DNA of 64,000 bases from Brachionus koreanus (GCA_016987375.1 PJRA01000524.1:338850-402849), one strand, 5' to 3'. Numbered from the stretch's first letter, positions 22,591 to 35,300 are shown. Made by a program: numbers and translations. Notes: generated from the letters alone by a model not told the origin.

Positions 22591-23745
22591 CTATTTTTGT
22601 TTGTCAGATTCGCCTTTTAGCGCTGATTTCTCATGCAATCCCATGCGTTTAATATACGATTGAACATAGAAATTAATGAAGAATCCAGTAATTATCATTC
22701 CATATATCAAATAAGATAAGGAAAAAGCTTTTGGAAATGCACATTCAACATATACATTAATTATCGAATGTGTCATTACAGCAAAAAATTGCAACTAAAC
22801 TATAAAATTTAATGGTTTATAATCAAATGATATGTTTTTACCAATTGCAATTGGGTAATGTATCGTTTCCACCATAAATATTTTTGAACACTTGGTCCCA
22901 AAGCTGAAAGGCCGTAATAGGCATACATCACTGTATGAACAAATGAGTTTAGCATGCACAAAAAGAAAGCTTTGTTATTGAAAAAAAAATTAGTGTGACT
23001 AGTTGAATTTAGAACAATAGATTACTTTGGCCCCCTCCAACATATTTCAAACCTATCCAACCATAGGGAAACATAGTAAGATGATGGAAAACATGCAGAA
23101 TTGTTATTTGATTTGTCTTTTTGCGTAATGCGAAGCAAATCTAGATAAAAGTTAAATGTTAAATTTTGATTTTTGTCCTCTTTTGAAGTTTATTTACAGT
23201 ATCCACAAAATCAATCAGTTTAGATATGTAGTAAAACCATAAAACTGAAACCATCTAAAGTATTTATTTCAATTTAGAAATTTTTTGAAAAATTATAATT
23301 TACTCTCATGGCAAGTGGATCTTCTGAGTAGTCTACAGTTTGACACACATAGCTATAGTTACTTTTATACGATACGATCAAAAGCTTTAATTAAAATTAA
23401 GCAATTAGAAAATTATAAAATTTAATTGAAATAAAATTTACCTCGGAAAAAATGTAGAATGATCCAATTACTTGAAAAAAATTGTAAAATATTAAGAATC
23501 CTTTTAGCTTAAAAGGCTCTCGTTTTTCCATGTATTTTTTAATTAATGGAATTGAAATCAAGTAGGCTATCATATACAAAATTGTTTTAATTGGAGTGGT
23601 CATAAGCATCCAATTGCGAACTCTGGGATCTACCCAAAAATAATGCTAATAATAAAGATTTTGTTAACAACATCAAGTTTAGTTTACCGCCTTGATTTAG
23701 ATAATATTGGTAAATTTCAACCAAGGACATGTTTTGTTCCAACAT
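22591..23745 (-). CDS. ELOVL: Very-long-chain fatty acid elongase (ELOVL), paralogue B
   Basis: Seven exons: 23745..23688, 23629..23442, 23384..23304, 23254..23198, 23140..23026, 22969..22842 and 22794..22591, giving 276 residues. The order of blocks is as in paralogue A: NQGDPRVRNW, multiple membrane helices, SKLIDFVDT (Asp in place of the family Glu), [16 protein letters not shown] active-site box, [20 protein letters not shown] and a lysine-rich C-terminus (ESDKQK). The first acceptor was chosen at GGGTAG before AT-CCC because only this keeps the frame and gives GDPRVRNW, matching GDYRVNNW in paralogue A. Four introns are at identical positions and phases in both copies. This copy has two more, one after GD-x-R and one before LQFF. 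It acts in ER fatty-acid elongation. Confidence 0.92.
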
Positions 23746-24832
23746 TTTGATGAAAAAATTTTATCTGAAATAAATTATTTCTTTGATTTTAAAATTAATA
23801 TTTAATTTTCAAATTAGAAATTTGGAAAATTTAATGATTCTCATAAATAAAACTAAAAGCATTTCCACAACAACTCATAAAAAAAATTTTGCCGAGTCTA
23901 TTGCATTTAAGGTATGATATTTTTGAATAAAAATTGAAAATTTTTCATTTAGTATATCGTCAAACAAAAAAAAAATCATGTAGTTTTTTCCAATTACTAA
24001 TATTTGAAATGAAATGTTTGTAAAAGTACCTTTAAAATAATCGTGCTATATAATTACATAGTTTTGAGGCCGTACGATATATATTAAATACAATTAATAA
24101 ATTATCTTTATTTTTCAAAAGAGCAAAGTCTAAGTGAAATAGAAAAATTTTTCCAAAAAATATGCAGCAAAATTATAATGCCGGAATAGCAAAATAAAAT
24201 CAGAGGGCTGAGTGATTAGCATAATCAAGAGCCGTAGAGTATTAAAGTTCAATTTGAATTTTGTTCGAGTTTCACTTAAGACAAATCTAATAAATGAATA
24301 AATTACGTCTTTAATTGAATTATAATTAGTTTAAAATAATTCTAGTAATAATAATTCTGTTTGAATTGAGGCAGACTTGCAATTGCAATAGTCAATTCAA
24401 GTGTTTACACAGTCAGAAAAACTAAAATGATTGCAACATGTGCTTTTGATGGAAAAAATAAATTTCTTTAATAAACGATTTCAAGGATTCAAAAATCTCT
24501 TTTGTGAATCAATTGAAACACAAAGACCATGTCTATCTAGCAAGCTTGACTTAATCTCTACAAGACATTGAGCTCTCTTAGACGCTTTTCTCCATACATT
24601 CTAAACTCATTGAAGACAAAAACTTTTAACTGTTTATGTCAACATCCATTAGCTTTTTTTTTATTATATAAGCAGTGAATTGAATAGAAAAGCATTAATT
24701 GTAGTTTTATTTGGAACGATCCGTTATTAGCTTAGAAGCTTATCAATAAGCGAGTCAATTATTAATCAAAAACTCAAAAGCATTTTAAAAACATTTTTTA
24801 CCAATTTAATAAATCAATATTAGTAATTCAAA
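23746..24832. other. Divergent intergenic region, nothing recognised
   Basis: About 1.1 kb of A/T-rich sequence between the starts of ELOVL paralogue B (-) and the coiled-coil orphan (+). It should hold both promoters; a TATATAAGC-like sequence occurs at about 24665. No other feature is supported. Confidence 0.4.
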
Positions 24833-25692
24833 ATGGACCAAAACACGATTCAAATGATGAAGTTATTTCAAGAGAATGTCAAAAAGGTTTCTTTTTTTTT
24901 TTTTTTCATTTTAGGTGTTTAAAATAGTTACTTAGCTTCATATTAGTTAGTTAAGTTAATCGATAAAGAATAGACATTCTGACCTAAAATATAAACTTTT
25001 TCATCGCTTCACTCAAAATCAACAAAGAGTAGTTTTTTTTGTTTATCTAGAAATATATTTTGTTAACAAACTAATTATGATAATATTGCTAGTGATTGTT
25101 GTTCTCTAGTTTTTGAAAATATTCAAAATTTTTTCAATATTTTATATTTATGCATTAAATTTCTTTAAATTTAAAGGATATTACGAACACAAACAGTGTT
25201 ATACAATTAGTCCAAGAGAAGCTTAAAGATTGTGATTTAAATCTAAATCTTTTAAAACAAATTTCCAAAGAACTGAATATTGACTTTGCAAACATAGAAT
25301 CAAAACTGGACAAGCTAGAGTCAAACAACAATAGTTCAGAAATTAGCCGAGATAATTCATTACAAAGTATAGCCGACGTATTCAATGACTATTGTTTTAA
25401 TAATGGACTAAAAATGAAACTACCTGGTAACGGTAGTGAAATGGAAGATCTAGAAAATTCCTACATTAATGTCACTATTAATCATGACGGAACTCTAAGA
25501 GAAGAAACAAATTGGGCAAAGCGATCGTCAATTTCAAGCACTTGTTCTACAAACACTATTTCAAGTGATGAGAGTTCAAATGATGCTGATTACGGAACGA
25601 CACCAAGTCAAATAATTGATAATTATGCGGAAATGAATTCTAATTTAATTAAAATGCTTCTACAGAATTCTAAACTACCAAATGGTAATTAA
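24833..25692 (+). CDS. Orphan coiled-coil protein
   Basis: Two exons, 24833..24886 and 25177..25692, joined by a 290-nt intron (phase 0), giving 189 residues. The N-terminal 70 residues are helical with heptad-like Leu/Ile spacing (IQLVQEKLKDCDLNLNLLKQI and on to ESKLDKLES). The C-terminal half is acidic and Ser/Thr-rich (SSISSTCSTNTISSDESS) and probably disordered. There is no signal peptide or membrane span. I do not recognise the family. The sharp change from clean coding composition to A/T-rich flanks and the in-frame splice support a real gene. It is probably a cytoplasmic or nuclear adaptor; that is inference only. Confidence 0.65.
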
Positions 25693-26505
25693 TTCAATCA
25701 ATTGTAAATAGCAAAAAAACAAAATCATTTTTTACGTCTTATTTTCTACATATAGATAAAACAAAAACAAAAAACATAAATTAATTTTACTTTTTATCCG
25801 AACATCTGATTTAGTTTTAAAATATTTTTTGCAGACAATTTTTACAATTTTAAAAAAAAAAATTTTTATTATAAGAACTAAAAAAAATTTGAGTCAAATT
25901 GTTCTTCCATTTATTTTGTACTTTTTCTAAATTTTGATGTGACTTTTAAGACTGTTAATTCCATCTTAATAAATAACAGCTTTCTTTTATTTTTTTAATT
26001 TTTTTTTTCTAAGTCAATTAGACCATCATCAAAAGAGTTAATTGACATTTTATTTGTGACTTTTTTCCTTTGATATTTACCAAATAAAAATTTTTTAAGT
26101 ATTTAAAAATAACTATTTTTTTTAATCAATTATTCAAATAAAAAAAAAAATTTTTACAATGCCAAGATCCAATTAAGAAAAATACTATGCTATATTTTTC
26201 TTAAATTTAATAAGATATAAGCTTAATGAGAGAAAAATAGAAACAATCAATGAACTTGCATTATTTAAAGATCCGACAAAAAATCTTGTTCATTAAACCA
26301 GATACTAGTCTAAGTCTTTATTTTTCTATCTTGTACACACACATAGAAGTTAAAACGCGACATAATTTTTCATATTAAATAAACTAGAATTATACTCTGA
26401 AAGTTCTGGATAAAAATAGAAAAAAGCATATGACTCTTCTATTTTAAATAGAAGAGATCTTTACAGATTTCTATAAGTGTTAATAAAACTCTCAAAAAAA
26501 TAAAA
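25693..26505. other. Intergenic spacer, nothing recognised
   Basis: About 810 bp of A/T-rich sequence between two plus-strand genes, holding the 3' UTR of the coiled-coil orphan and the QDPR promoter. No gene or repeat identified. Confidence 0.45.
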
Positions 26506-27283
26506 ATGGCAGCATCTTTAAATAAAATTCTTGTTTATGGAGGAAGCGGAGCTTTGGGCAATCAATTAGTCAATCATTTTAAAACAAAAAATCATGTATG
26601 CTTTTAAATAACATTAAGTTATTATTTGAATTTCAAATTTTTATAAGTGGGTTGTTTCTGTTGACCTTAAAGAAAATCATGAAGCCAGCGCCAATATAAT
26701 TGTTGATCCAAATATCTCAATGATTGATCAAGAAAGAAAAATTGAAGAAAGTCTCAAATCGTTTTTGACAAATGACGAAAAGCTAGATGCTATTTTAAAT
26801 GTGGCTGGTGGATGGGCCGGCGGCAATAGTAGTTCAAATCAATTTTTGATGAATAGTGACCTTATGTGGAGGCAAAGCGTTTGGTCTTCCTTAATATCAG
26901 CATCATTAGCAGCAAAATACTTAAAAGAAAACGGTGTTCTAACTCTTCCTGGCGCTGCCGCGGCATTGAATTCGGAGCCTACTCCAGGCATGATTGGATA
27001 TGGAATTGCCAAAGCAGCTATTCATCAATTAACTAAGAGTCTAGCTGCTTCTAATGGTGGTTTACCAAACAACTCATTTGTTGCCGCCATTCTACCCATC
27101 ACTTTAGATACACCAATGAATCGAAAATGGATGTCTAAAGCAGATTTCAGCACATGGACACCATTAAATTTCATTGCAGAATTGTTTGAAAAGTGGATAT
27201 CGAGTCCTAATGAAAGACCTTCAAGTGGAAGCTTAGTTAAACTTACCACTATAAATAATGCTACTCAGCTTTCATTTCATTGA
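26506..27283 (+). CDS. QDPR: Dihydropteridine reductase
   Basis: Two exons, 26506..26595 and 26648..27283, joined by a 52-nt intron, giving 241 residues (human QDPR has 244). It is a short-chain dehydrogenase that uses NADH to recycle quinonoid dihydrobiopterin to tetrahydrobiopterin, the cofactor of aromatic amino-acid hydroxylases. Seen here: the nucleotide-binding motif YGGSGALG near the N-terminus, LNVAGGWAGG, LPGAAAALNSEPTPGMIGYG and the catalytic Y-x-x-x-K in GYGIAKAAIHQL. The final region PLNFIAELFEKW matches the family. The gene runs tail-to-tail into the orphan gene at 27655, with about 370 bp between stops. Confidence 0.95.
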
Positions 27284-27654
27284 AATTTGACTAAAATTTT
27301 TTCAGTTTTAAATTTCATTTATTAGCATTAGATTTTTTAAAATTAATTCAATAATTTTTATTTTAACTTTTGATTTTAATAGAAGCGATTACTTTTTTAA
27401 ATAAAGCTAGATTTAAAACTTTATATTTTTTTTATATTTACAATTTTTTTTTATTTAAAAATAAAACAATAATATATCTATAATTATTTTTTTATAAATA
27501 ATAATTTAATGATCGTGACCATTGCGAAGTTCAAAATGGTCTTAAAACCTTCTTTTCAACCCGCATGCGATTATAAAAATGTTTAATACAATTTAGAAGA
27601 TTTAGATATAAATTTTAATAACATATAAACAATAAAATATTAGTCAAATAAATT
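27284..27654. other. Convergent 3' spacer
   Basis: This 371-bp A/T-rich spacer holds the two converging 3' ends of QDPR and the orphan gene, with several AATAAA-like signals on either strand. No gene. Confidence 0.5.
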
Positions 27655-28356
27655 CTACACAAAAGATCCATAATTTAGTCTTTTTTGCTCGTTTCTATCA
27701 ATAATGAGATTTAAATCATTCATTATTTCATTTAATTGTTTAATTTCTTCAAAAAAATCCATACTCTCGTTTAGATAACTGAAAGTATCGCTCTTCGTAA
27801 GTGTATTTTTTTTACTCAATTCTATATTAGTTTCTATTTCATTATTCTCATTGTTTAAATTGCTATATTCATTAGAACTAAAAATTCCATTTAAAACTTT
27901 AATTTTTTTGTCTACGTCTTGAATTAATTGATTTAAACTGTAACTCGACTTTTTATCAAAATATTTTGAACCTTGTTTTTTGGTTTCAATTGAGTCGATT
28001 ATGGAATTTTTCTCGCACTCAACATCAATTGCATTCTCTATCGCGTCACAAGTTTCGCCATTAAACTGGTAATTATTTTTTTCTTTTAAAGTCTGTTGAT
28101 GGCAAATTTGTATAAACTCGTCTATGTCATCTTTTCTATCAAGAGAATAGTAATCTATGGTTTTTGTTAAAATTTCACCAATGTTCAAAATGCTGAGAGC
28201 GATTTCTTTTTTGATATCGATTCCTGTTTTATTACTTTTTTTGAAAGATTGATGAGTTTTTGATTTTTTCCTGTTCATTTCTTGTTTAATTATATGTTTT
28301 AATCTTCGTTCTATAAATCGGCTACCAGCAAAACGAGAAAAATAACATTTAAACAT
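27655..28356 (-). CDS. Orphan intronless protein with basic N-terminus
   Basis: A single exon of 233 residues starting at the ATG at 28356. The first 50 residues are rich in Arg/Lys and aromatic residues with few acids (MFKCYFSRFAGSRFIERRLK), which could serve as a mitochondrial presequence. The rest is Glu/Asn/Lys-rich, with predicted helices (LNQLIQDVDKKIKVLNGIF, EEIKQLNEIMNDLNLIID). I recognise no family. Support is limited to its length, which is high for random A/T-rich sequence, and its even amino-acid make-up. It is convergent with QDPR. Confidence 0.55.
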   Translation of the reverse strand: MFKCYFSRFAGSRFIERRLKHIIKQEMNRKKSKTHQSFKKSNKTGIDIKKEIALSILNIGEILTKTIDYYSLDRKDDIDEFIQICHQQTLKEKNNYQFNGETCDAIENAIDVECEKNSIIDSIETKKQGSKYFDKKSSYSLNQLIQDVDKKIKVLNGIFSSNEYSNLNNENNEIETNIELSKKNTLTKSDTFSYLNESMDFFEEIKQLNEIMNDLNLIIDRNEQKRLNYGSFV

Positions 28357-30152
28357 TTTTATAATCTAGGTTAATCATCTATGATAAAATTTAAAATTAT
28401 TACCATTTTTACAATATTTTTACTCTTAAAATAGTTTTAGCCTTTCCTTGAATTTCTTTAAATGCTTGTAGACATCTTAGATATCGAAAGCAATTAAATT
28501 TTTTCTTTTTTTAGAAGCTTTATTCAAACATTAAATTTCAGATAAAATCACCAGATTACCAGATTACTAAGAAAGCTGTATTTACTTGAATGTTAATAAC
28601 TGATGTTTTTTTTAAGCTAAAAAGAATTACTAATAAGATTTTAGATTAGCAAAAATTTGATCAAGGCAAAATAGAATCAACTTTATAATAAATGAAAATA
28701 TTTGATTAGATTTATTTTTGATCTTTTGTCATTGTTAAAAATACTAGATTTAAATAGAAAAATAAACAAAAACCTAAGTAATTTAAAATATATATATATA
28801 TATATCCAACAATCATAGCGTTTGTATTACGTGAAGACTTGAAGTTTTAGGCTAAGCCAAATTTGAATGTTAAAAAATCAAGAGTGTAATATTTTTCAAA
28901 TTAAAATGAATAAAAGAACTCGCTATGAAAAGTTTCATTTTTAGAATGCAAAAATTTTAAATATCTTAGAGAATTGAAATTTGATATTTGATAAACGTGT
29001 CAAAAAAAATTATTATCATTCATTTTAAAATTCGATTCACTAGCTTATATTCAGAATTTCGAACTTAATCATTAGTTAGTATTTTATTACAAAATAAATC
29101 TTAATTAAATTTATGTATTTATTTGGATTTTAGATGAAATTATAAAAATAACGAAAGCTTTTTTATATCATTAAGTATAATTCTATTACATAATTTAAAA
29201 GATTAAAAGAACTTTTTTATCAACAACTGTCAGATAATTTCTATAGAAAAGAAAATATAAATAATAACATATTTTTTAAAGAGTTTAATTAAAATTAATT
29301 AATCTTAAAAAATCCAATATTGATTGATGGTATTTTCGTTCAGTGATTCACAACCACTTTTAATTTTTTTCTTGGGCGGTTGTAGGAAGAAAAATGTAAG
29401 TTTAAAAAAAATTGTTAAATGTCATCAACATAGTCAGATATAGTAAGAAAGTTATTCTATTTCTGTATTTGGACTTAAGTTTTATTAAATTTTTTATGTC
29501 TTTTTTTTTCTGAAAAAAAAAAGAAATACACTGTCAACTTGTCATTTTAAAATTAGAGATTAATTTATCAGTCAAATCAAATGATTTATAACATTTTTTC
29601 TTCTTTTAAATTTGATGTGAAAAAAATCTAAAATCTAAATTCTATTATATTTGATACGAATTAAATTTAATTGATTAACCACAAATAAAATAATTTCAAA
29701 AGTTAATGGAACAAATTGATTTTATTTTTACAATCAAGTTTAAGAGCGAAAATAATCTTGAAAATATGTTTATAAAAAACTAAATTTAATTAATTATTTT
29801 TATTTTGTTCGTTTAAAAAAACTCCATATGCTTCTTGAGAAAAATTCAATTAAGTTTTCATGAAATATATATATTTTTTAGGATTCGATATTTTTATCAA
29901 ATGACAGAAAATATAAGATTAATCGAAGAGATTTTTAAATAAATTTATTCATTAATTTAAAAGTATATACATTATTTTTGTTCAAAAGTTTTATAGCGAA
30001 AAATGACACCTTATTTTTAACTGTTATATATAATTTACAATTTTTTAAAAAATCTATTAATATTTCTGAATTTTGTAGGCATCCAAAAAGAAACGATAAT
30101 TCTGTTGAATCACCGAGAATTATCGAAAAAATTAGAAGTTTTTCGATTATTT
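28357..30152. other. Intergenic spacer
   Basis: About 1.8 kb of A/T-rich sequence including a TA microsatellite at about 28788-28805. An open frame at 29978-30199 overlaps the end of the DUF7042-7045-type gene on the other strand and has no support. Nothing else recognised. Confidence 0.45.
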
Positions 30153-32302
30153 CTATAATAAAATTCTATTATAAAACATTAAAAATAAGACATAAATAAA
30201 AACAGATTTTTTTTTTGATGAAGTTGAATTTTTAAAATCACTTTTAATAAAAGACTTAAATTGAGAAAGTTCGCTTTGGCAAGTTTCGACAAATAGGAAT
30301 TCATAATTTACACGCGAAAAGGATTCTTTTCTATAATTACAGGTTGAGTCGATTTCGAGTAGTTTTAAAATTTTTTCATCTTCAGAAAATGACCATATTG
30401 AGCATAAGATTTCATTTGACATTGTTCGACTTATAACAACATTATTGCCGTCCTCCTTCCAATATGCCAGACAAGCTAGATTTATTTCGCTTTCTAATTG
30501 AGTATAAGAAGCAAAATTTTCGTTTGAATAAGACTTATCTTGCATTTTATTCACTTCATTATTAGGATAACAAAGCTTTGTCCTGAGAGAGTAATTTTCT
30601 GGGCTTTGACATCCAACTTGAAGAGTTTGTGTTTGTGTTAAAAATTTACAAGATTCTTGTCTATTAATATTTGATTTTTCTTGAATTGGTTTCGCTGATT
30701 TTAAATTTATTTCTTTTGAGTTAATTCTCTTATAAATTCCACTTTTCATCGGACATCTCACTCCATAGTTTGTGTCAGCTTTGAAAAAAATTAGAAATTT
30801 CTCTTAAAATCTTTTTTAATTTAAATATACTGTAAACAAAATTCTGAATTGTATAAGCTTCTTTGCGACAGTCTAGCATGTGATTATCATAGCTTACTTC
30901 TCCGAATTTTATCTCAAAAACATAATCAGACTTTCTATTTATTGTTAAACATTGAAATCCGCTCATGCTTAAATGCCAAAAAAATAGAAAAAAAAAAAAA
31001 TAAAAATGAAAATTTTACCATCCATTTAAAGATTTTACTACAGCTTGAAAGTGATTCGACTTTCTTGAGCTGATATGCCAGCATGTATATTTATTTATTA
31101 CTATAGAATTTTTTTCATCATTAATCAAAAGTGAATCAAGTCTATAATTTAATGTAAAGGATTTAGTTTGTTTCAAATCATGCAACTTTTTGTTAAACCA
31201 TCTGGGATATTTACATTTAACATGAGTGTGTAAATTTTGCGGGTATATTAGTTCTTTAGTAATGTTGGATTTTTTTCTTCTAAATTTTTGAGAATGAATC
31301 AGATGGGGTGAATCAGTAATTTTATTAAATTTAAAGCTAAATTGATCGTCAATTATATTATCAATATTTCGACAGAATTCATCTTGTGATATCATTATTT
31401 GAAGTGTTTCACTACTTTCACTTTTTAGATTGCTAGTACTTAAATCGATGAAATTCTCATTTCTATTCTTTCTAACTTGACTAGTTGGCTGACTCAATTT
31501 TATATATGCCAAGCATTTATATATAGGTTTTTGGTTGTTTTTTTCTACTCTTCCTATCAAATAATTGGTACTTCCTTCTGTCCAGTGAGCTATACAATTA
31601 ATAACATAATCTAAAATCAATTAATCAATAAATTTTGCTTTTTAAAATATGAATAAAAAAAATTCTCTACTGGGCATGTTTGTGCATTTTCCAAAATCAA
31701 GTTTAAGCATCGACTGATCTGAGCACTCTAGAATAGCAGAGTTTTTGTCCTCACATTTTTGAGGAAAACTTTGAAACCTATTCTCTTTAAAACTGGAGCT
31801 TTGAATTGCATATATTCCATTTAATGGACACTTTTCTGTAAGGGAACTATCTCTATAAATAGTGAATAACTCGGATTCGGGCGATAAATTTTGACAATTT
31901 AACTCAAAATCTCTCTGATCAGAGCAATAGCTTGTTCTGTATTGTAAAACATTAAAGTGTTTTTGCATTATGAAAATACACCTATAACATTCTTCCCTTA
32001 AAAAAAAAAATTATCATTTTTAAACTTCAAATAAATAAAAAAAATACTTTTCATAAAATAGAAATTTATCTTGTCTGTGCTCAATGCATATTCCGCGATT
32101 CATAAAATTGGTTTTATTAATTTCTAATAAACCGATTCCGCTTGACTGATACCACATACCAGACCATTGGTTTGGAAGGAGACATTTTGAAATAACTAGC
32201 AAAAAATTCAATTAAATATTAAAGTAATTTTAATGACTGAAAATTACCCTTTTCGGCAAAAATTAATAAAACAAAAATTAAAAATGAGGTAGTTGATTCC
32301 AT
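30153..32302 (-). CDS. DUF7042-7045-type cysteine-rich surface protein
   Basis: Six exons: 32302..32248, 32195..32048, 31996..31671, 31610..31019, 30967..30831 and 30778..30153, giving 627 residues. A signal peptide (MESTTSFLIFVLLIFAE) is followed by CLLPNQWSGMWYQSSG, then EECYRCIFIMQKHFNVLQYR, DFGKC and CIAHWTEGSTNYLIGR. These are the landmarks of the protostome proteins annotated with DUF7044/7043/7045/7042 (C-x-FP-x-x-WxGxWYQSG, CYRC...HxNVLQYKExYC, LATWKDGxxRYLVG). The second half has more paired cysteines and ends in a hydrophobic stretch of about 20 residues after a lysine cluster, with nothing beyond it. That suits a GPI signal or a tail anchor. Function is unknown; it is secreted or surface-bound. 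Assignment rests on motif memory, not a search. Confidence 0.8.
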
Positions 32303-35300
32303 TTTAGGAATAAATCAATCAGTTTTCATAGCATAACTAGCTTATAAAAATAATTTAAAATCTAAAATTTGAAAAATAGTTAGTTTAAATTATCTTTGGT
32401 TTAAAAATTATTCTTAATCTAACATAACCATGCTTTATTTAAATTTATTTAATAAAAATTTGTGACTATAAGAATAATCTTTATTTCCTCAAATTTTATT
32501 AGTGAGAAAAATTTGAAAAAGCAATTAAAATAACAAGTGGAAAGGTTCAAAATTTGGATACCTCAACGACCTTCGATTATAGACTTTCATTAAATTCATA
32601 TTTGACTTTGAAAATTTTTAATTTACTTTTAATTGAAAAAAAGCCGACAATTTAGCTTTAAAAGCCCACTTAATAACTCTATTTTGGAAAAGAATCGAGT
32701 TCAAATAAAAATTTAGAGAAAAAATAAAAATTTTATTTCGTTTGACGGTTAGCTTAAAATTGGAGAATAATTCAGCTATTAAAAGATTTATGCTTGATTT
32801 AAGATAGATTACTAGGGCTTTAAAACTATTAAGAGATTAAAAACGCATTTTGTTGTTCGATACCTTATTTTCTCTTACTATGAAATTACAATTTTAGGAA
32901 AATATTGATTTGAAATTTTTAGCCGGAAAACCCGCTATTCGAGTGAAAGATTGATCGATTTGACTGACAAGTCCGAAACATTATCAACCACGCTCCAAAT
33001 GCATTTTTCTAAATCAATCTTAACTTATATGTTTAGACTTGTGATTAAAAGATTCCCCAAAGTCACTAGTTTATTTTTCTATTTTCTGATTGTTTAAACA
33101 GCAATTAAGAAAAATCATTTGTCATTTAGAAGAAAACATCTAACTGTTTTTCATTTTTCATAAGACTCTGAATAAACTCTGCGTGTTTATTAACATCGTC
33201 TAAGTTTTTGTTTATATACAAATAAACAAATAAAGGTGCTGTTCACTATGAACTTTAATTTTTTGCTCATGAAAATTATTTCATGCTTGACTTAGCTTCT
33301 TCTAGCGATAGGGACTAAATCTTATTTTCAAAATAATAATAAAATGATATTTTGGCTAATGAACTAAATTTTAACATAAAATTCAAGACTTAATTTGCGT
33401 CTAATAGATATATTCAATTTGAATAAATTTTAAGCTAAATTGATCGAAGGAAATGTCGGTTTTTGGTCAGAATATATTATTTAATTAATTTTTTTGTTTA
33501 GTCGTCTATAAAAAAAAATAAACTACTTAACTAAAAACAACAAATGTTTGTTTGTCATTTTTAAACAAAGCGACCAGTTCTGCAAATATGTCTTTTGGTC
33601 TTTGATATAACGCTCGTAAAAAATTACCACAAGCTGATAAAACCTTATTTGACTAGCGAATCTATTTAAATTTGGGCGATATTATATTATTGAGTGTCGG
33701 CCTATAGCTCCTTCACATAATTTTAATTTTTTCCACTAATGATAAGGATTAACATCAGCAGCAAAAAATTGACAATTCACCAATTAATTAATCATTTCAG
33801 TGAACCGATCGATCGACTGACAGTTGAATAAATAAACATTTTTTTCATATCGATATCAATTAAGATATAACTACTCTTTGTTTCTTAAGTTAAATTCTCT
33901 ATTTGAAACAAATCACTTTCAATTAGTAAATAAAATATTGCAATCTTTTTTCTATTAATTTCTAAACAAAAATTACGCTAAATTAGGCGATGTTTAGATG
34001 GGTTATATATTTGATCTCATACACCTGAAAAAACATAGCAAAAGATTTACCTGAAACTTGATGAAGCGATGAATAAATAAAATCAAAAAAAATATTTAAG
34101 ACTGATCTCAATTACTTAAATTTAAATTGTTTTAAGACAGATTTGGTGTGATTCTCGGCGTTTTTCGCCTCTTAAATTTTATGATATTTCGCTAAAATCA
34201 AATTAAAATCTGTATAAGTAATAAATCTAATTCCTGATGAGAATTTTTTTTTTTATCATTTCTTTCTAAAAATATAACACTTTCTAAACTCGGTCATAAA
34301 ATCGTTTAATCTTTCAGTCATATTTTACCTAAATGAAAGCTATTTTAGGGTAGAGCAGCTATAAAAAAAACAATTTGTATTTATTGATTTCAGTAAACGC
34401 TTTAGAGATGATGAATAAATTGAGAAAAAAGACAAAGATAACAAGATAACATTTTACGAATTGTTAATCTCTCTCTCTGTTCTACAGAAATTATATTTTT
34501 TGAAAAAAAAATAACAAAGAATCCAACTTTTTTAAATAAATTTCAAAAACCTTGTACTGCTAATATTTTAATGGATAAAAACAAATTTTTCTCTTAATAT
34601 ATTTGCTTATCTAAATGAAAACTTGTTCATATTCTAGGAAAATAATGATTTTAATATAAATACTCAAATAAATACGGCTTTATTATGTGCCAGTTGGTTA
34701 AAGATTAAACTAAGTTGATATTTTTTTCTTTATATCTAAAAAATAATTATAAGAATTGAAAACTTCGATCACGTCCATTGATTTATTTGCTTAAATCAAT
34801 CACTATTTTTTTTTTCAAATAAGGAAATAAATATTAAACTTTCGGGCTTTTTCAGTCATTTCTAAAAACCTTATTATTTTTAGCTTTTTTTTTTTAAATA
34901 AAAATTAAATCCTTCAATATATGATAAGCTTTGTCTTTTTCTTTTCATACTCCGCATGTCTTTCGCTATATTTTTGTTTATTTTAATTAATTCAATATTT
35001 AAGACAAAAAATAATACTTAAACCAAATCTAGCACGTAATTTAAGACGTGACTGAATGCTATTTTGCGATGAAAAGCTAAGAAATCAAAAAATGAGTGCC
35101 ATTTTGTGACAAAATCTTAGAAATTTTGATTAATTTATTTTCATATAGATTTCTTACAAATGTCATTAACGACTATTCTCTGTTTTTTAGAATTGTAATT
35201 GATTAGATTCTCTTAATTTTTTCTATAGCTTGAAAGAATAAACTTCATTTGAAAAGGATATATGAAATATATAGTAAAAGAAAAAATGATTTTTTAAAAT

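Noticed and set aside
23630..23745. First intron of ELOVL B ending at ATTATTAG before CATTAT
   Set aside because: That acceptor gives the wrong phase. The GGGTAG acceptor keeps the frame and yields GDPRVRNW, matching the paralogue.
27025..27249. Minus-strand frame of 74 codons
   Set aside because: It is antisense to the conserved catalytic part of QDPR.
28788..28805. TA runs (also at 20427-20446, 43923-43937 and 54202-54229) as possible regulatory or origin elements
   Set aside because: Short dinucleotide tracts are expected in such A/T-rich DNA; no further evidence of function.
29978..30199. Plus-strand frame of 73 codons overlapping the DUF7042-7045-type gene end
   Set aside because: Composition is A/T-driven and it overlaps the well-supported last exon on the other strand.
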